Shown: positions 1 through 10,679 of the stretch, in pieces
Position numbering within the stretch: position 1 is the stretch's first letter
Layout: every line of letters starts with the position of its first letter
Source: Setophaga petechia
Lineage: Eukaryota > Chordata > Aves > Passeriformes > Parulidae
Assembly (NCBI GenBank): GCA_024362935.1
Contig: JANCRA010000012.1
Span: forward strand, 8,866,001 to 8,930,000
Direction: 5' to 3'
DNA length: 64,000 bases
Notes under the pieces: generated by a model
Seen by the model: only the letters and a program-made list of their open reading frames with translations
Told to the model about the DNA's origin: nothing
Databases searched by the model: none
Translations under genes and position numbers: made by a program

Positions 1-1679
1 GGATTATCTAATCTCAGTAACTTTCTACTGTGTCGAATTTCTATCTAGAAATTAATTTACAGATTTTACACAGAATCATAAACAAGGTATTATTTTGGAG
101 CATTAAAATATAGAAAATATGTACACACCTGGTGCATTTATCCTGTAATGAAAAGAAGATTAAGAATGTAGTTAACAAATGTCATGGTTTTCTCTACCAA
201 AAAAAAAAATTTCTTTCACTTGGCAAGAAGGATGTGTTTCCTTGAGTTCCAAGATTTGCTTGATTTATTTGGTTGCTAATTTTGCTTTCACAGAAAGCCT
301 GCATCATTTAATGCTGCTCTCAAACAGGAAAACAGTCCTGAGCATTGCTCTAACACTTCTTCAAGAAGGAATGCGCTTAAAATAATAAAGTCTTGTTGAT
401 GATAACGTAATGGATTTATATAATCTGGAAAAATAATATTTTCAGATATTCTCATTTTGTTCCATCCTGGGAAGAAGGTCAATTTTTTGGGTCTGATATG
501 CTCAGAGAATGCCTTTTAAAATATTTGAAACATTATCAATGTTTTTGAAAATATAGAAATTTCTTTTTAATCGGAGACCCTAGTTCCCAAAAAGTCATTT
601 GCCCGATTAATAAATAATAGCAGTATCTTAGATTCACTTGTCATTTTTATCACAATCTTTTAATGTCTTGCACACACGATCTGAACTATAGTCACAGTAA
701 TTTCGTAGTTCTTTACATTTAATGTAACTTCTAAATTGATGTCCAGATCCTCAGAAGACTTCTAGAAATCAATTTTTTTTAAATCCCAACCACTTAAAGG
801 ACTGCTTATCTTTGTTTTGTGAAGTATAAAGTCAATTTAGAGGCAGTCTAAATTGGGCTCCAACCCACTGAGAAAACAGCCAGCAGGGAACTCTCCACTT
901 CCCACAGTGACTCAGAGCTGATCCCAGGTGCTTCCATGCCTTTTGCCAAGCATGAACACTTAGAGGTAAGCTTTATGGGCCAGAGCCTTGTAACTGGCTT
1001 GGTAAAATTCCAGGAAATCTGCAGAAGTTTTGCCAGAACAATGAATTTGGCATGAGCACCAATATTTGCAAAGGACACTGGGATCTGTAGCTGAGAGAGA
1101 GGAAAATGCATCCACTAACTACCTAGATGGGAGCTCCCTCGGAGAGGGGGTCAAATACAAACCAAAATATTTGTGGTCAGCACAGTCTGGCGCAGGCTCC
1201 AGCTGAGCCTCATGAGCACAGCTGCCTTCAGAGGTTACAATTGCTAATTCCACTTCTACCTTCTGCTAATGTTAATGTTACTAAACTCATGAAAAAAAAA
1301 TGCCAGGGACACATTTCCTTGAGTTCATATCATTAACACCCATTAATATTGCTGTATTAGCATTTCCTGCAGTACAGCCATACTGCTAGAAAAGATGCAA
1401 AGCACGGATATCATCATGGCAGAAAGGCCTCAGCCATCTCTGTCACTGCCAGGTGGTGCTGGGAGTTCCCAGAGTGCCATTTGGGGACTCACAGAGGGGT
1501 GCTGTGTGCTTTCCCTGCCAGGGGGCAGCTGCTGTGGAGCTGTGTCAGCAGCAGGAGCCCCAGGTACAGCCATACTGCTAGAGAAGATTCAAAGCACTGA
1601 TATCATCACAGCAGAAAGGCCATCTCTGTCACTGCCAGGCAGTGCTGGGGCATGTCCAGAGTGCCATTTGGGGACTCAC
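1..1679 (-). other. CDHR3: CDHR3 intron after the transmembrane exon (partial)
   Basis: From the exon 15 donor to the window edge. I looked here on the minus strand for the cytoplasmic-tail exons and saw nothing that resembles the remembered human tail. Apart from the tandem repeat at 1,372-1,752 this is AT-rich sequence with no recognisable feature. Confidence 0.6.
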
Positions 1680-1752
1680 AGAGGGGTGCTGTGTGCCTTC
1701 CCTGCCGGGGGGCAGCAGCTACGGAGCCGTGTCAGCAGCAGGAGCCCCAGGT
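1372..1752. repeat. Two-copy tandem duplication (unit about 190 bp) covering the 3' half of CDHR3 exon 15
   Basis: Copies 1,372-1,563 and 1,564-1,752 each begin gtacagccatactgctaga and end ggagccccag. They differ by a 6-bp indel near 'aaggcc(tcagcc)atctctg', one single-base length change and scattered substitutions. The copy nearer the exon contains the real exon 15 end with its donor (1,680/1,679). The other copy repeats the same coding stretch and donor (exon-equivalent end at 1,493) inside the intron. Confidence 0.9.
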
Positions 1753-1861
1753 GGCCCAGCAGCCCGAGGAGCAGCAGAGCGCCGAGGGTGACCACGAACG
1801 GCACGTACCACGCTGATGGAGAGTACAGGTTCTCTCTTCTGGTCACAACAGTGAAGCCAGG
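1680..1861 (-). CDS. CDHR3: CDHR3 coding exon 15: transmembrane segment and start of cytoplasmic tail
   Basis: Residues 692-752: PGFTVVTRRENLYSPSAWY, then the helix VPFVVTLGALLLLGLLGH with further leucines (about 709-734), a basic-cysteine turn TRLRSCCPP, and the tail start AGKAHSTPL. SPSAWYVPFV is shared with human CDHR3. Acceptor tcttgttttaaaag; donor CCT CT / gtgagt (phase 2), so the TGA that overlaps the donor is not expected to be used. The exon is GC-rich compared with its neighbours, and its 3' half has a tandem copy in the next intron. Confidence 0.9.
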
Positions 1862-4405
1862 CTTTTAAAACAAGACAGGATGAGTTCCTCAGGGCTGCAA
1901 ACTTACCCCAGCATCACCTTTCATCTGGCTGAACTTCTGCACTGAGGCAGCCCATCTTGCCCGGGGCCCAGCAGGTGACGGGCACAGGGAGGTGGAGGGA
2001 GGCAGGGACTCCATGTGCCATGTGCCTGCCTGCTCACTGCCGAGGCAGCTCAGGTGGATGGGATGGACCACTGAGCTCCTGGGGCAACCAAAGGCGGGTG
2101 AAATGGAAAACACAAGGAAAAGGGGAGGTTCCAGATCATGTTTCAATGTCTTATATTAAAACAAGAATGTCACGGTGGGGTTTAAGAGCCTCAGGTTGCC
2201 TGAGAGGCTGTAAGCACACTGGTAAGAGGGTGGGCAAGTTCAGAGAATACTGCCATTACTGAGATACTGTTTTCTTTTTACCTAAGGCAAAACTGGAAGT
2301 AGGTCATCTTCACTGCAGTAATCATTCAGACTGCTTTGTAAGAGGAGTTGAACCCTAAGGAACTGGGTTATTGTATAAAAAGAAATGGAACTCCTTCTTT
2401 TTTACCCAGTGACTTGTTCCAGAAGGAAAAACCACACTTCCTGAGCAGTTGCTATCTCCCACATCTTCCTGAGTGTCAGGAGACACATCTAGGAGCTGGC
2501 ACATCACTTGGTGCTAACAGCTCATTCATTAAGGTCTCATCACGAAACTATTCTCACACATCTCAAAAATTACTCATTCACTCTACCTAGTTTATTACCT
2601 AGTGTGGTACTATTAGTTTTGATCACCTACTGAAGTTTTTATTTAATTTTCTGTAAGACATTTGTAATCACGTTGAGTATGAAATTGAGCAGGGTATCTA
2701 TATTTTTCCATTTTAAGGATAATTTTAAAATAATCTATTTAGTCTTGTCAAAAAAAAATACATCCAATCCTTAGAGAAACGCTCAAATAATCTCAATATC
2801 ACCACCACCACTTTCTCCTCACCTGGACTGAAGTCACAAGTGACATTTTGTAATGGGGCTTCTTTTCTACACTACCAAGTTTCCAGTTTCTGACTCATCA
2901 AGCTGCTGCACTGAACACATGTAAAGAGTAGTGATGGGAGAACTTGCTGTATTGGAAGTGCTCTTCTGGAAAATAGCCTGCAAGTGGAAGGCTGATATCT
3001 CTGGGGAGACAGATTTAATGCTGTGGTATGTGGTTGAGACTGTTTGTAGTTGTGGTGAAGCACGGGAAAGGAATACAGAATAAGTTTATTCAGCTTAACT
3101 TCTCATTTCTACATCAAGTTGGAGGAGTAGAAGGCAGTGAAAAAATCATTTATTCTTGCCCAAAAGAGCATTAGATAAGAACAGGGTTATTAATCAGTCT
3201 GAAAATTTGGATTTCAGCATGTTCATAGCAAAGCAACCAGACTTGTATGTGCTGTTTTCAGGATCCTTTGGTTCTGGCTCAGTTACCAGAAGCCTCCAGA
3301 AGATCTAGACCGTTTTACAGTAAAGGCCTCTTTTACCACTTCACTTGGATATTACTACTTTCATTCCTGCATGCAAGAGAGAAAAGGATAATGCCATCTG
3401 CAGGCAGGCAGGGAATGGATGGACTGTGGATGATGGAAAGTGGTGCAGCAAGGCATGACTGGTACAAGGAGAGAGACAGAGTGGTCTGTGCCCTCAGGCT
3501 GTGTCACATCTACAGGCAAGACAAAAGCAAACTCTCCACGCATCCTGCATCAGCCTGATGGAAATCAAAAATTGAACTGGTATGACAGAGCTCAACAGGG
3601 ATGGTTGTGCAGAGGGGTGAACAGTATTGCTGGGACACAGGCCCACAGCTCCACAGGCTGTGCAAGGTTAGATCCCACCTGGGCTGCAAGAAGTTGTGCA
3701 GGCTTACTCAGCTCAGCCATGGACCATCACATGGGCATGGGGCTCAGGAAAGACCCATCCCACCCCTCTGGGTTTGATGTCTGAATCCTGCTGAGACTGT
3801 GCAAAACTGCTTCAGTTCCTGACATGCTGCTCAAAGTTTTACATGACAGTGACCTCAGGTCTGGAAAAGAGACCCTTTTAAGTGATGAGGATTTGTTGTT
3901 GTGGTCTTTTTCAAATTTGATAGCCACAGATTAATGTGCTCCAATGATAAAGAAGCACACAAAATGGCAAGGCACACGAGGGAGTGAATAGTTATGAATA
4001 AAAAAAGAAGTAGTGCAAAATGCATGAGGTAATTTTAAGGTTCCAGGCAAAGGTTAATCCCTGCTCTTTTCTTATTAATAAAGCTGCCAAAATCTTTAAC
4101 TTTCCAGTTGTATGGTAATGGCAGCATGCCCGGTCCTTTGGCTTCCTGCCCTTTTTGTTTTAGAAACTGAAATACAAAACACATGTTATGACTCTGTACC
4201 TGAGACTAATCAATCCTTCATGACACTAAGCACATGAACCACCTCTGGCTTCATCATAAGAGCAAAAGGCTTAGAACCTCCCAGGACCAGATGCACTCCA
4301 TGGTTTTGCTTTCCTTTTTCATACATCTACCCTCTTCTCCTTACTCCTGTGGAGATTACTCCATAAAAGAAATGCAGAACTGGACATAAGTTTTAGTGAA
4401 CTTAC
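1862..4405 (-). other. CDHR3: CDHR3 intron 14
   Basis: About 2.5 kb. No recognisable exon, repeat family or RNA gene. Open frames here are short and show no splice-consistent family match. Confidence 0.6.
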
Positions 4406-4650
4406 CGTAGTGGTTGTGACAGTAGTTGGGTTTGGGATAACTCTGATGCTTAAAGTGACTGTTCCAGTTTTAGTTAAGTGTGTAGTTTTGTCCCTGGCAG
4501 ATACTAAATTGTCATCTGTTATGTGGACACGCAGACTGTAAACCCAGTTTGTATCAAGTCCACTCTCATAGTCAAACCTTGACGCAAGAATCAGACGAGA
4601 TGTGTTGGAGCCAGCACTTGGTGAAAAAGTGAAATGACTGTTCTCATTGC
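4406..4650 (-). CDS. CDHR3: CDHR3 coding exon 14: EC6 and stalk
   Basis: Residues 610-691: NSHFTFSPSAGSNTSRL, ASRFDYESGLDTNWVYSL, VHITDDNLVS, GTVTLSIRVIP, ending in the threonine-rich juxtamembrane stalk NPTTVTTTT. The stalk is a likely O-glycosylated segment (inference). Acceptor ctttttgcag; donor ACT ACG / gtaagt (phase 0). At 245 nt it is the longest coding exon seen. Confidence 0.95.
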
Positions 4651-6218
4651 CTGCAAAAAGGTAACACCAAAATGCAAAAAAAAAACTTATTTAATCCCAC
4701 ATTAAAGTAAATGTGTGTAACAAGTGGTGAAGATGGTGAAATGTCAATGACAGGAAGGGCTCCTTGATCTTCCTTGTACCACATAAAATAATTTAAAACA
4801 ATACAGTCATAAAAGCATTGCAATCTAGAATAAGACCTTCTATGGGACATAGCAGAGAGAAGGCTGTGGAAACACTTCAGAGCCATAGGGCACACAGGAG
4901 GTCACCTGAATCATCTGAACTTACAACCAAGGGAGCACCCAACAACACCCAGCTGGGGTGAGGACCCTGCCCTGTGGCAGGGCTCATTCCACTACTGGAG
5001 TGTCCCTGGAGTGCTGCTCCAGCCCCTCTCCATGGCTTCTCCCTCTGCCCAGAGGCAATGGCCTTTGAAGAGAGTTAAGGGCTCAGTGACACTCATTGCC
5101 TCCAGTGCTTTGTCAGCAGGGAGGAGAGTTCAGAAATGCTGGCCCCCACCCCTTGTTTTCTGTCCATTGTAGCTGGAGAGCTGCTCATGGCCCAGGCTTC
5201 AGGCAGACCAGCTCCAGTTGGTAGGATCTGGACAGACCACATATACAGGAAATCAGAGCCTTGAAAAGGCACCAAATATACTTTGGTTTTGGTCTTGTGG
5301 CCCCATAGAGATGAAGAGTTGACATGTCCTTGAAGGCCATGCCTGTTTTATAGCACAAAAAGGGCCACGAGCTGCTCTGTGGCTCAGAGGCCAATGTATG
5401 ACACAGCTCAGGTCTGTCCCACCAGGACTGGGCCTGTGGTCAGGCACTGATTTATTAACACAGCCATGGCATTTGTATGGAATCACGTGTCAATACCATG
5501 TCTGTAGAGCTCCTGTGGCATCAAGGGGTGGCAGTAAGACAGAGATTCCCTCTTTTGATGTTCACAGCTTTTTTAGTGGCACCTGGACAATCTGCTCCCT
5601 CCTTCACAGCAGACACCTCAGCAACAAAAGAAGGAATTGCCCCAAGAGAGTGTGTTTCCATTTTTGTGAAGCTGAATGTCATCCCATACCACTGCAGTTC
5701 TCCAAGTGGATGCAGCTGATCATGGGGTTCAAAGAAGGATTTTTAAAAGAAGGTTTTATTGCATACAACATGGACCCATGACATGCAGGTTCGAGCAGTA
5801 GTTTAGAACAGTGCACCAGCATCTGTGTGATAGTGAGATATGCAGAGATACAGAACTTTCCATTGTTTCTCAAGATTTACTCAGCTATAATTGGAAGGGA
5901 AATTTGACGCTGCATATCATTCCAGCTCATTCTTCTGAAGTTCTTGTCAGCTGTGTAACTAATACCCTATTAATTAATATGAGAGGCAATGCAGCCTTGC
6001 AAGGGAGTGGTTCCAGCTGCTAGCACCTGTAGCACCAGTAGCTTATAGCACCTCTCCAGCTTATGGAGAGGTTCAGTGTAATGATGTGCAGAACTTGTGG
6101 ATCACAGCTAGCTCACCAGCACACAAATATGTTAGATATTTGTTTATAAATATAAGTGAACTATCAGTATTTGGTATTTTTTCCCACTGTTCCCAGCTCG
6201 CCCACTGTGACACAGTAC

Positions 6219-6390
6219 CTTCGTTAATGAAGTAACGGAAAGACCTGGGATCAGAATCACGATCTTGACATTCAATCCTGAAGCCATTAATATTGGTCCC
6301 AACAGCTAAATCGACTGGGATTTGAAGTGAGAAGAAATTGGGTGAACAAACTGGTTCTTCATCATTTACTTCCAAAATATTCACAGTTAC
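6219..6390 (-). CDS. CDHR3: CDHR3 coding exon 13: EC5-EC6 junction
   Basis: Residues 553-610: VTVNILEVNDEEPVC (canonical EC5 end), FSLQIPVDLAVGTNINGF, CQDRDSDPRSFRYFI. Human CDHR3 has the same VTVNILE.NDE.P.C and VDL.VGTNI blocks. Acceptor tttccttccag; donor GAA G / gtactg (phase 1), a weak donor beyond its GTA. Confidence 0.94.
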
Positions 6391-6489
6391 CTGGAAGGAA
6401 AGAGCAATAGGAAGCTGAAGCTGCTTCAGTGTAGCAGGACAGAATTTTGCTAATTTCAGAAACTGTTTGCTTTTGCTCATTTTGTTGTT

Positions 6490-6530
6490 TCGATCAGCAA
6501 CAGTTGAAGGCCCTGAAGTCCCCTTCCAAC
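6490..6530 (+). mobile_element. Possible short CR1 LINE 3' remnant
   Basis: The stretch gaaggccctgaagtcccc followed by ttccaacctagc resembles the CR1 3' region ('aaggtcccttccaaccta'). It is too short to be sure and lacks the terminal attctatga repeats. Confidence 0.3.
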
Positions 6531-7877
6531 CTAGCTCCTGCCAGAAAATGTCTGTGATCATTTGTCCTTCTTGTGATCAGCATTTTTCTGGGAACAGGTT
6601 CCATAAGCTGACCCATCTTCCAAAAGTGAAGGCTTTTCAAGCTGATATGTCTGAACAATCTGAATTGTGTTATAGTTAAAATGAGAAATAATAATAGTAC
6701 CACAGAATCATTAAACTCCCTTCCAAAACTCTCAGTTTGCTTCACAATCATTAGTTATGTTTCTTAGCATATTTAATAACCATTTAGAGTATGATCCATG
6801 GAAGGAAAAGTTTTTATAGACTGTTCCCAGTGAGAGAGAAATGCTGGTAATGGCCTCCTGTGCAGGTAGGAGCACCCTGAGTAGAACCAGATGTGTTTGA
6901 TGTCACCTGGGATTAGTTAGCTAAAAGAAAAAGGTTACCATTTCCAAAGTTCTTCTTTCTAATGTCTGTTTGTCAGGCAACAGATAAGCTTGGCATTGTT
7001 AAAAGCTTCTGATGCTAAAATGTTATTAATTGTCACCTTGAAACATTATAGATGATAATGAGATTAAATACCTCCTAGCAGCAACTCTATGGGTGATGCT
7101 TGGCTGGAATGAAGAGCAAGCCTAGTACCTGTGTCACCTCCAAGAGATGTGTAAAAATCAAATATAAAGCAGTCATGTGGGAGAAAATGTGAAAAGAAGT
7201 CAAAAGGAGCCTGTCTGTGAAGAACACTGGGATTCCTTGAAAAAAGTTACTATAAAATACTTTTGTGGATATAGCATCTATACTTTTTCTTCTGAATAGA
7301 ATAGGTCTGGGCAGAAAACCTAAGCCAAATCCTGCTATTAAAGCCACATCCTCTCTGTACCACTCCATGAAAGCACAGCTCTGCAACACAATTCTCACAT
7401 TACTTTGGACACTTTGCAGGGAAAAAACTGACAAACAAAATCAAAAGCATGTTTGAGGGCCCAGGGACACTACACAGACTCCAAAAAGAGTTTACCACTA
7501 AGAATGGCCACAATTAAATTGTGCTACCTGGCTTCAAGACCCTGTCCTTTTTCTATTTTCTAGTACCTCTGTAGCCACAAAGAATAACTTAAGTTGTCTA
7601 GGGCACAGAAAACATTTTTGCTGTCCAGGTAAAATAAGAAAAAAAAATCTGAGAACCCAACACCACAGTCAAAAATACTAAAATATGGTTTTATCCTTTT
7701 TGTGAGAAATAAACCAAGACTGAGTAAACAACACCTCTTTCATCTGAGTAATATCTAACTGGGCAGGATTGCACTTGCCTTTTACAGAAAGTGCTTTGCC
7801 CAATGTCTTACTGTTCTTGCTAGGAAGAAGAGAGGAGGATGTAGGTAAAGCCAAAGTAGTAGAGTGGATTTACTCAC

Positions 7878-8104
7878 TGATGCTGTTGTAGACTTCTCTT
7901 GGTCTGAGGCCTGTACTGTGAAAATATGTTTCTGAGTTGTTTCATAGTCCAATCTAGCTAAAATCCTCACATCTCCTTTTGTTGGGCTGATCCAGAAGAT
8001 ATTTGTGTAATCCCTGGTGCCAGCTCCAGCTACAATGGAGTAAGTGATGACACTGGGTGGCCAGTCCTTGTCTATGGCATGCACTCTTCCAATGCTGGAT
8101 CCAA
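7878..8104 (-). CDS. CDHR3: CDHR3 coding exon 12: EC5
   Basis: Residues 477-552: VGSSIGRVHAIDKDWPPS, ITYSIVAG, FWISPTKGDVRI, then LARLDYETTQKHIFTVQAS. The LDYE tyrosine (codon 7,944-7,946, residue 530) is the equivalent of human residue 529, the site of the known Cys/Tyr polymorphism. Acceptor tttgtctctcag; donor GCA TCA / gtgagt (phase 0). Confidence 0.95.
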
Positions 8105-8710
8105 CTGAGAGACAAAAAAAATCCACATTTCATTAACATTTAAAGTAATACAAGGTACAGATGAATCTGAACTAAAGTTTTGGCTACAGTTTTTCACCCA
8201 AGAAAAATAAAGCAACTGTATGATGAGCACTATTTCCCTGTGGTCTGCTATGGCTCCCCTGTACATGGGCTGCTAACAATAAATGCCAAAACACAGGAAT
8301 GTATAGGGAACCTCAGCAGAAGTGCTCCATGGCTGGGCCAAGGGAGTCCTCACTCATCTGTGTCAGTCTGTATAGGTTTCTGTGCACCACCACAGTCCCT
8401 CCAAAAGGCTAATTTAGCACGAGCAGAAAGACAGTCTAAAACAAGACATCCGAGTTCAGTTCCTGGCACTGCCGCAGATTTCTTGTGAAATTGCTGAATT
8501 TGTCTCTGTCTCAGCTTCCATCTGTACAATTGGAGTTTTTGCCAGTTTAGTCTATTTAAGGGTAGTAGGTGGTTGTATGGTGGAGACCCTATTTGAACTG
8601 GAACTTTGAGCCATTTGCCTCATCTACATATATGAAAATTCATTTGGAACAAAAAGGCACTTAACAACATGGCAACATTATTTCTATCATTTAGGTGCTA
8701 CTTACTGTAC

Positions 8711-8809
8711 CTTTAGTAATTTCTGAAACACTAAATACATAAGATAAATTCTGGAAGACTGGAAAAAATTCATTCACTGGCTTTATTCTGATGTAAATGT
8801 AGATGATAT
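8711..8809 (-). CDS. CDHR3: CDHR3 coding exon 11: end of EC4 and EC4-EC5 linker
   Basis: Residues 444-477: NIIYIYIRIKPVNEFFPVF then LSYVFSVSEITK. The linker KPVNEFFP replaces the canonical DxNDNxP; human CDHR3 is also atypical here as I recall it. Acceptor tatatttccag; donor AAA G / gtacag (phase 1). Confidence 0.9.
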
Positions 8810-8966
8810 CTGGAAATATAACAAAGATTAAATCAGAAGATTAAATCATAGTTAAGTATGGCTGTGAAATTTTCTCATGCATATATTCAAAATACATATG
8901 GTATTCCTCTCTCCATGATGTTACAGCACAGAAAACTATCAAAAGAAATGTAAAAGGGATACTTGC

Positions 8967-9066
8967 TTGAGTAGTTAGGATGGGCAATATCTTGCACCCT
9001 GACAGTCAAAGTATAAACTTCTACTCCTGGATTAGATGGATTTTCTAGGTCAATAGTTCCAGTCAT
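8967..9066 (-). CDS. CDHR3: CDHR3 coding exon 10: EC4, bounded by a GC donor
   Basis: Residues 411-444: TGTIDLENPSNPGVEVYTL then TVRVQDIAHPNYS. The IDLEN stretch is the LDYE-equivalent. Acceptor tctatttag. The donor is TCA A / gcaagt, a GC rather than GT donor. It is the only cut that carries 1 nt and restores Asn in PNYSNIIYIY with exon 11. The next GT downstream would give phase 2 and break frame. Confidence 0.88.
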
Positions 9067-10516
9067 CTAAATAGAAAGGAACATAATCATATTTGTACCT
9101 CCATACATTAAGTCACAGTACACATGATGACAATTACTCTTTTCAGCATTCTGTAAGTATGAATTGCCCCTTAGGTATATAGAACTGTTCTATAGGAATA
9201 ACACAGACTAATAGTCAATTCCAGGATTGAATTCCAGTCTTTTTCCACATGCTTACACTTCTGCCAAAAAAATTTCTTCCCCGTTAGAGCAGGAAGTTTA
9301 ATCATTTGGATGATAAGGTCTTGACCTTTTAGCTAGTCAATTCAAAGCTGGTGTAATGAGCTGGCTGTTTATGCCACCTTTCTTGGCTCAACAAGGATGT
9401 GCAATTGCTAACAGCATTAGCTTGAGCTATTACCTGAGCTCATGCCTGCAGACATTAAAAAAAGGTATCAGGTCCAGCCATGAGTGTTTGCCCAGGAACC
9501 AAGTTTTTACTAAATGGTGGCTCACAGAGATTTAAATCCTAATCTTCTGAGCTATCTTGCTGTGGAAGCCTCATAAACTTTGGGGCAGGGGGACTAACAC
9601 ATAGACATCCCCTGCTGGCTGTCTCTTCAGGGAGGTTCCTGGAGGAACAGGTTGCTTGGTGTAGTCTGTTACATTGCACATACACAGGGATCAAAGGCTT
9701 GACAACAATCTTATCCTGTGCAGGAAGGAAAATGCTTTTTATGTTGGCAGATGAAGCAGCTAAGGGCAGTTCTAATTGACAAGGAAACCTCAGTTCTAAA
9801 ATTAAAGTAAACCATACAAAATCATTTTACTCCTCCTGTAGCACTCTTGTCTTTTAGACAGAATGCCTATTTTCTGTTGTTTCTCTTTTTCTGTAGTTGC
9901 CCACGGGTTTTTTTTTAAAGTAAAAACCACCATTGCACATGTCCAGGAACTGGTGGGGTTCCGGCCAATGCCAGTTTGCCAGCAGCTATCAGCATAAGGA
10001 ATCCATATTTTGAGATGTAAAATCACAGAAGTGCAAATCCCACCACACTTTTGTGAAAATTTGCCACTCAAAGTGATTTTACAATTCTGACCAGTTACTG
10101 AGTGTGAGATTTCTCAAGTATTTAAATTCTTCATGCTGAACAGCAAGGATCTTCCACAGTCTGTCATGAGTAAATGGGTATGAAATGGCATCAAATTTCT
10201 CTGTTTATCCATATCAAAGTTGGTGCTTCACACTCCCTAAAAAAGCAATTTTTTTTAATCATATCTAGCACATTTATTTAAAACTGAAGAAAACACTCTC
10301 TGTTCACTAAATTCTGTAGAATCCTTAGAAAGTATCCCATCTAGGGGTATATAGTTCACAACCAGTCAAAACAGTCATTCTCCACATCACACCTACTGTC
10401 AAATGGATTACAGTAATCTTTTTTTCTTGTACAATAAATTTTAAAAATCCCTTTTAATATTTCCGAAGTTGACTTCTCTAATGGGCTAATCTAACATAAA
10501 GCCACAAATGACTGAC

Positions 10517-10679
10517 CACAAGTCTTCCAGTGGACTCCAGAGCAAAGTTATTGCTTCCAAAACCGGATAATCCAGTGAAAATAAATTGGTTGTTTGATGG
10601 ATCAGCATCAATATCTTTACAGTAATTTCTAAGATCAACAAGAAATGTCCCAGGAGCGGTATTTTCATTTGCTTCTTTC
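10517..10679 (-). CDS. CDHR3: CDHR3 coding exon 9: first half of EC4
   Basis: Residues 356-410: EANENTAPGTFLVDL (NEN ligand site), then CKDIDADPSNNQFIFTG, matching the human ...DDDSEAPNNRF... layout, and ALESTGRLV. Acceptor tgttttaaacag; donor CTT GTG / gtcagt (phase 0). Confidence 0.93.

Larger units (their letters stand above)
4651..7877 (-). other. CDHR3: CDHR3 introns 13 and 12 (exon 13 at 6,219-6,390 lies between them)
   Basis: Introns 4,651-6,218 and 6,391-7,877. A 9-bp-arm hairpin (acctctcca / tggagaggt) sits at 6,050-6,072, and a possible CR1 remnant at 6,490-6,530. Nothing else recognised. Confidence 0.55.
8105..10516 (-). other. CDHR3: CDHR3 introns 11, 10 and 9
   Basis: Introns 8,105-8,710 (606 bp), 8,810-8,966 (157 bp, GC-AG) and 9,067-10,516 (1,450 bp). 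No other feature recognised in them. Confidence 0.6.

Noticed and set aside
848..1111. Minus-strand open frame considered as the CDHR3 cytoplasmic tail.
   Set aside because: No resemblance to the remembered tail and no acceptor in the needed phase.
1907..1941. A 35-nt interval with an acceptor (ctgcctcag) and donor (ggg/gtaagt) just upstream of CDHR3 exon 15, first read as a micro-exon.
   Set aside because: It would need a 45-bp intron, and its entering phase does not fit exon 14. Exon 14 joins directly to exon 15 in phase 0 and reproduces the human order of stalk and SPSAWYVPFV.
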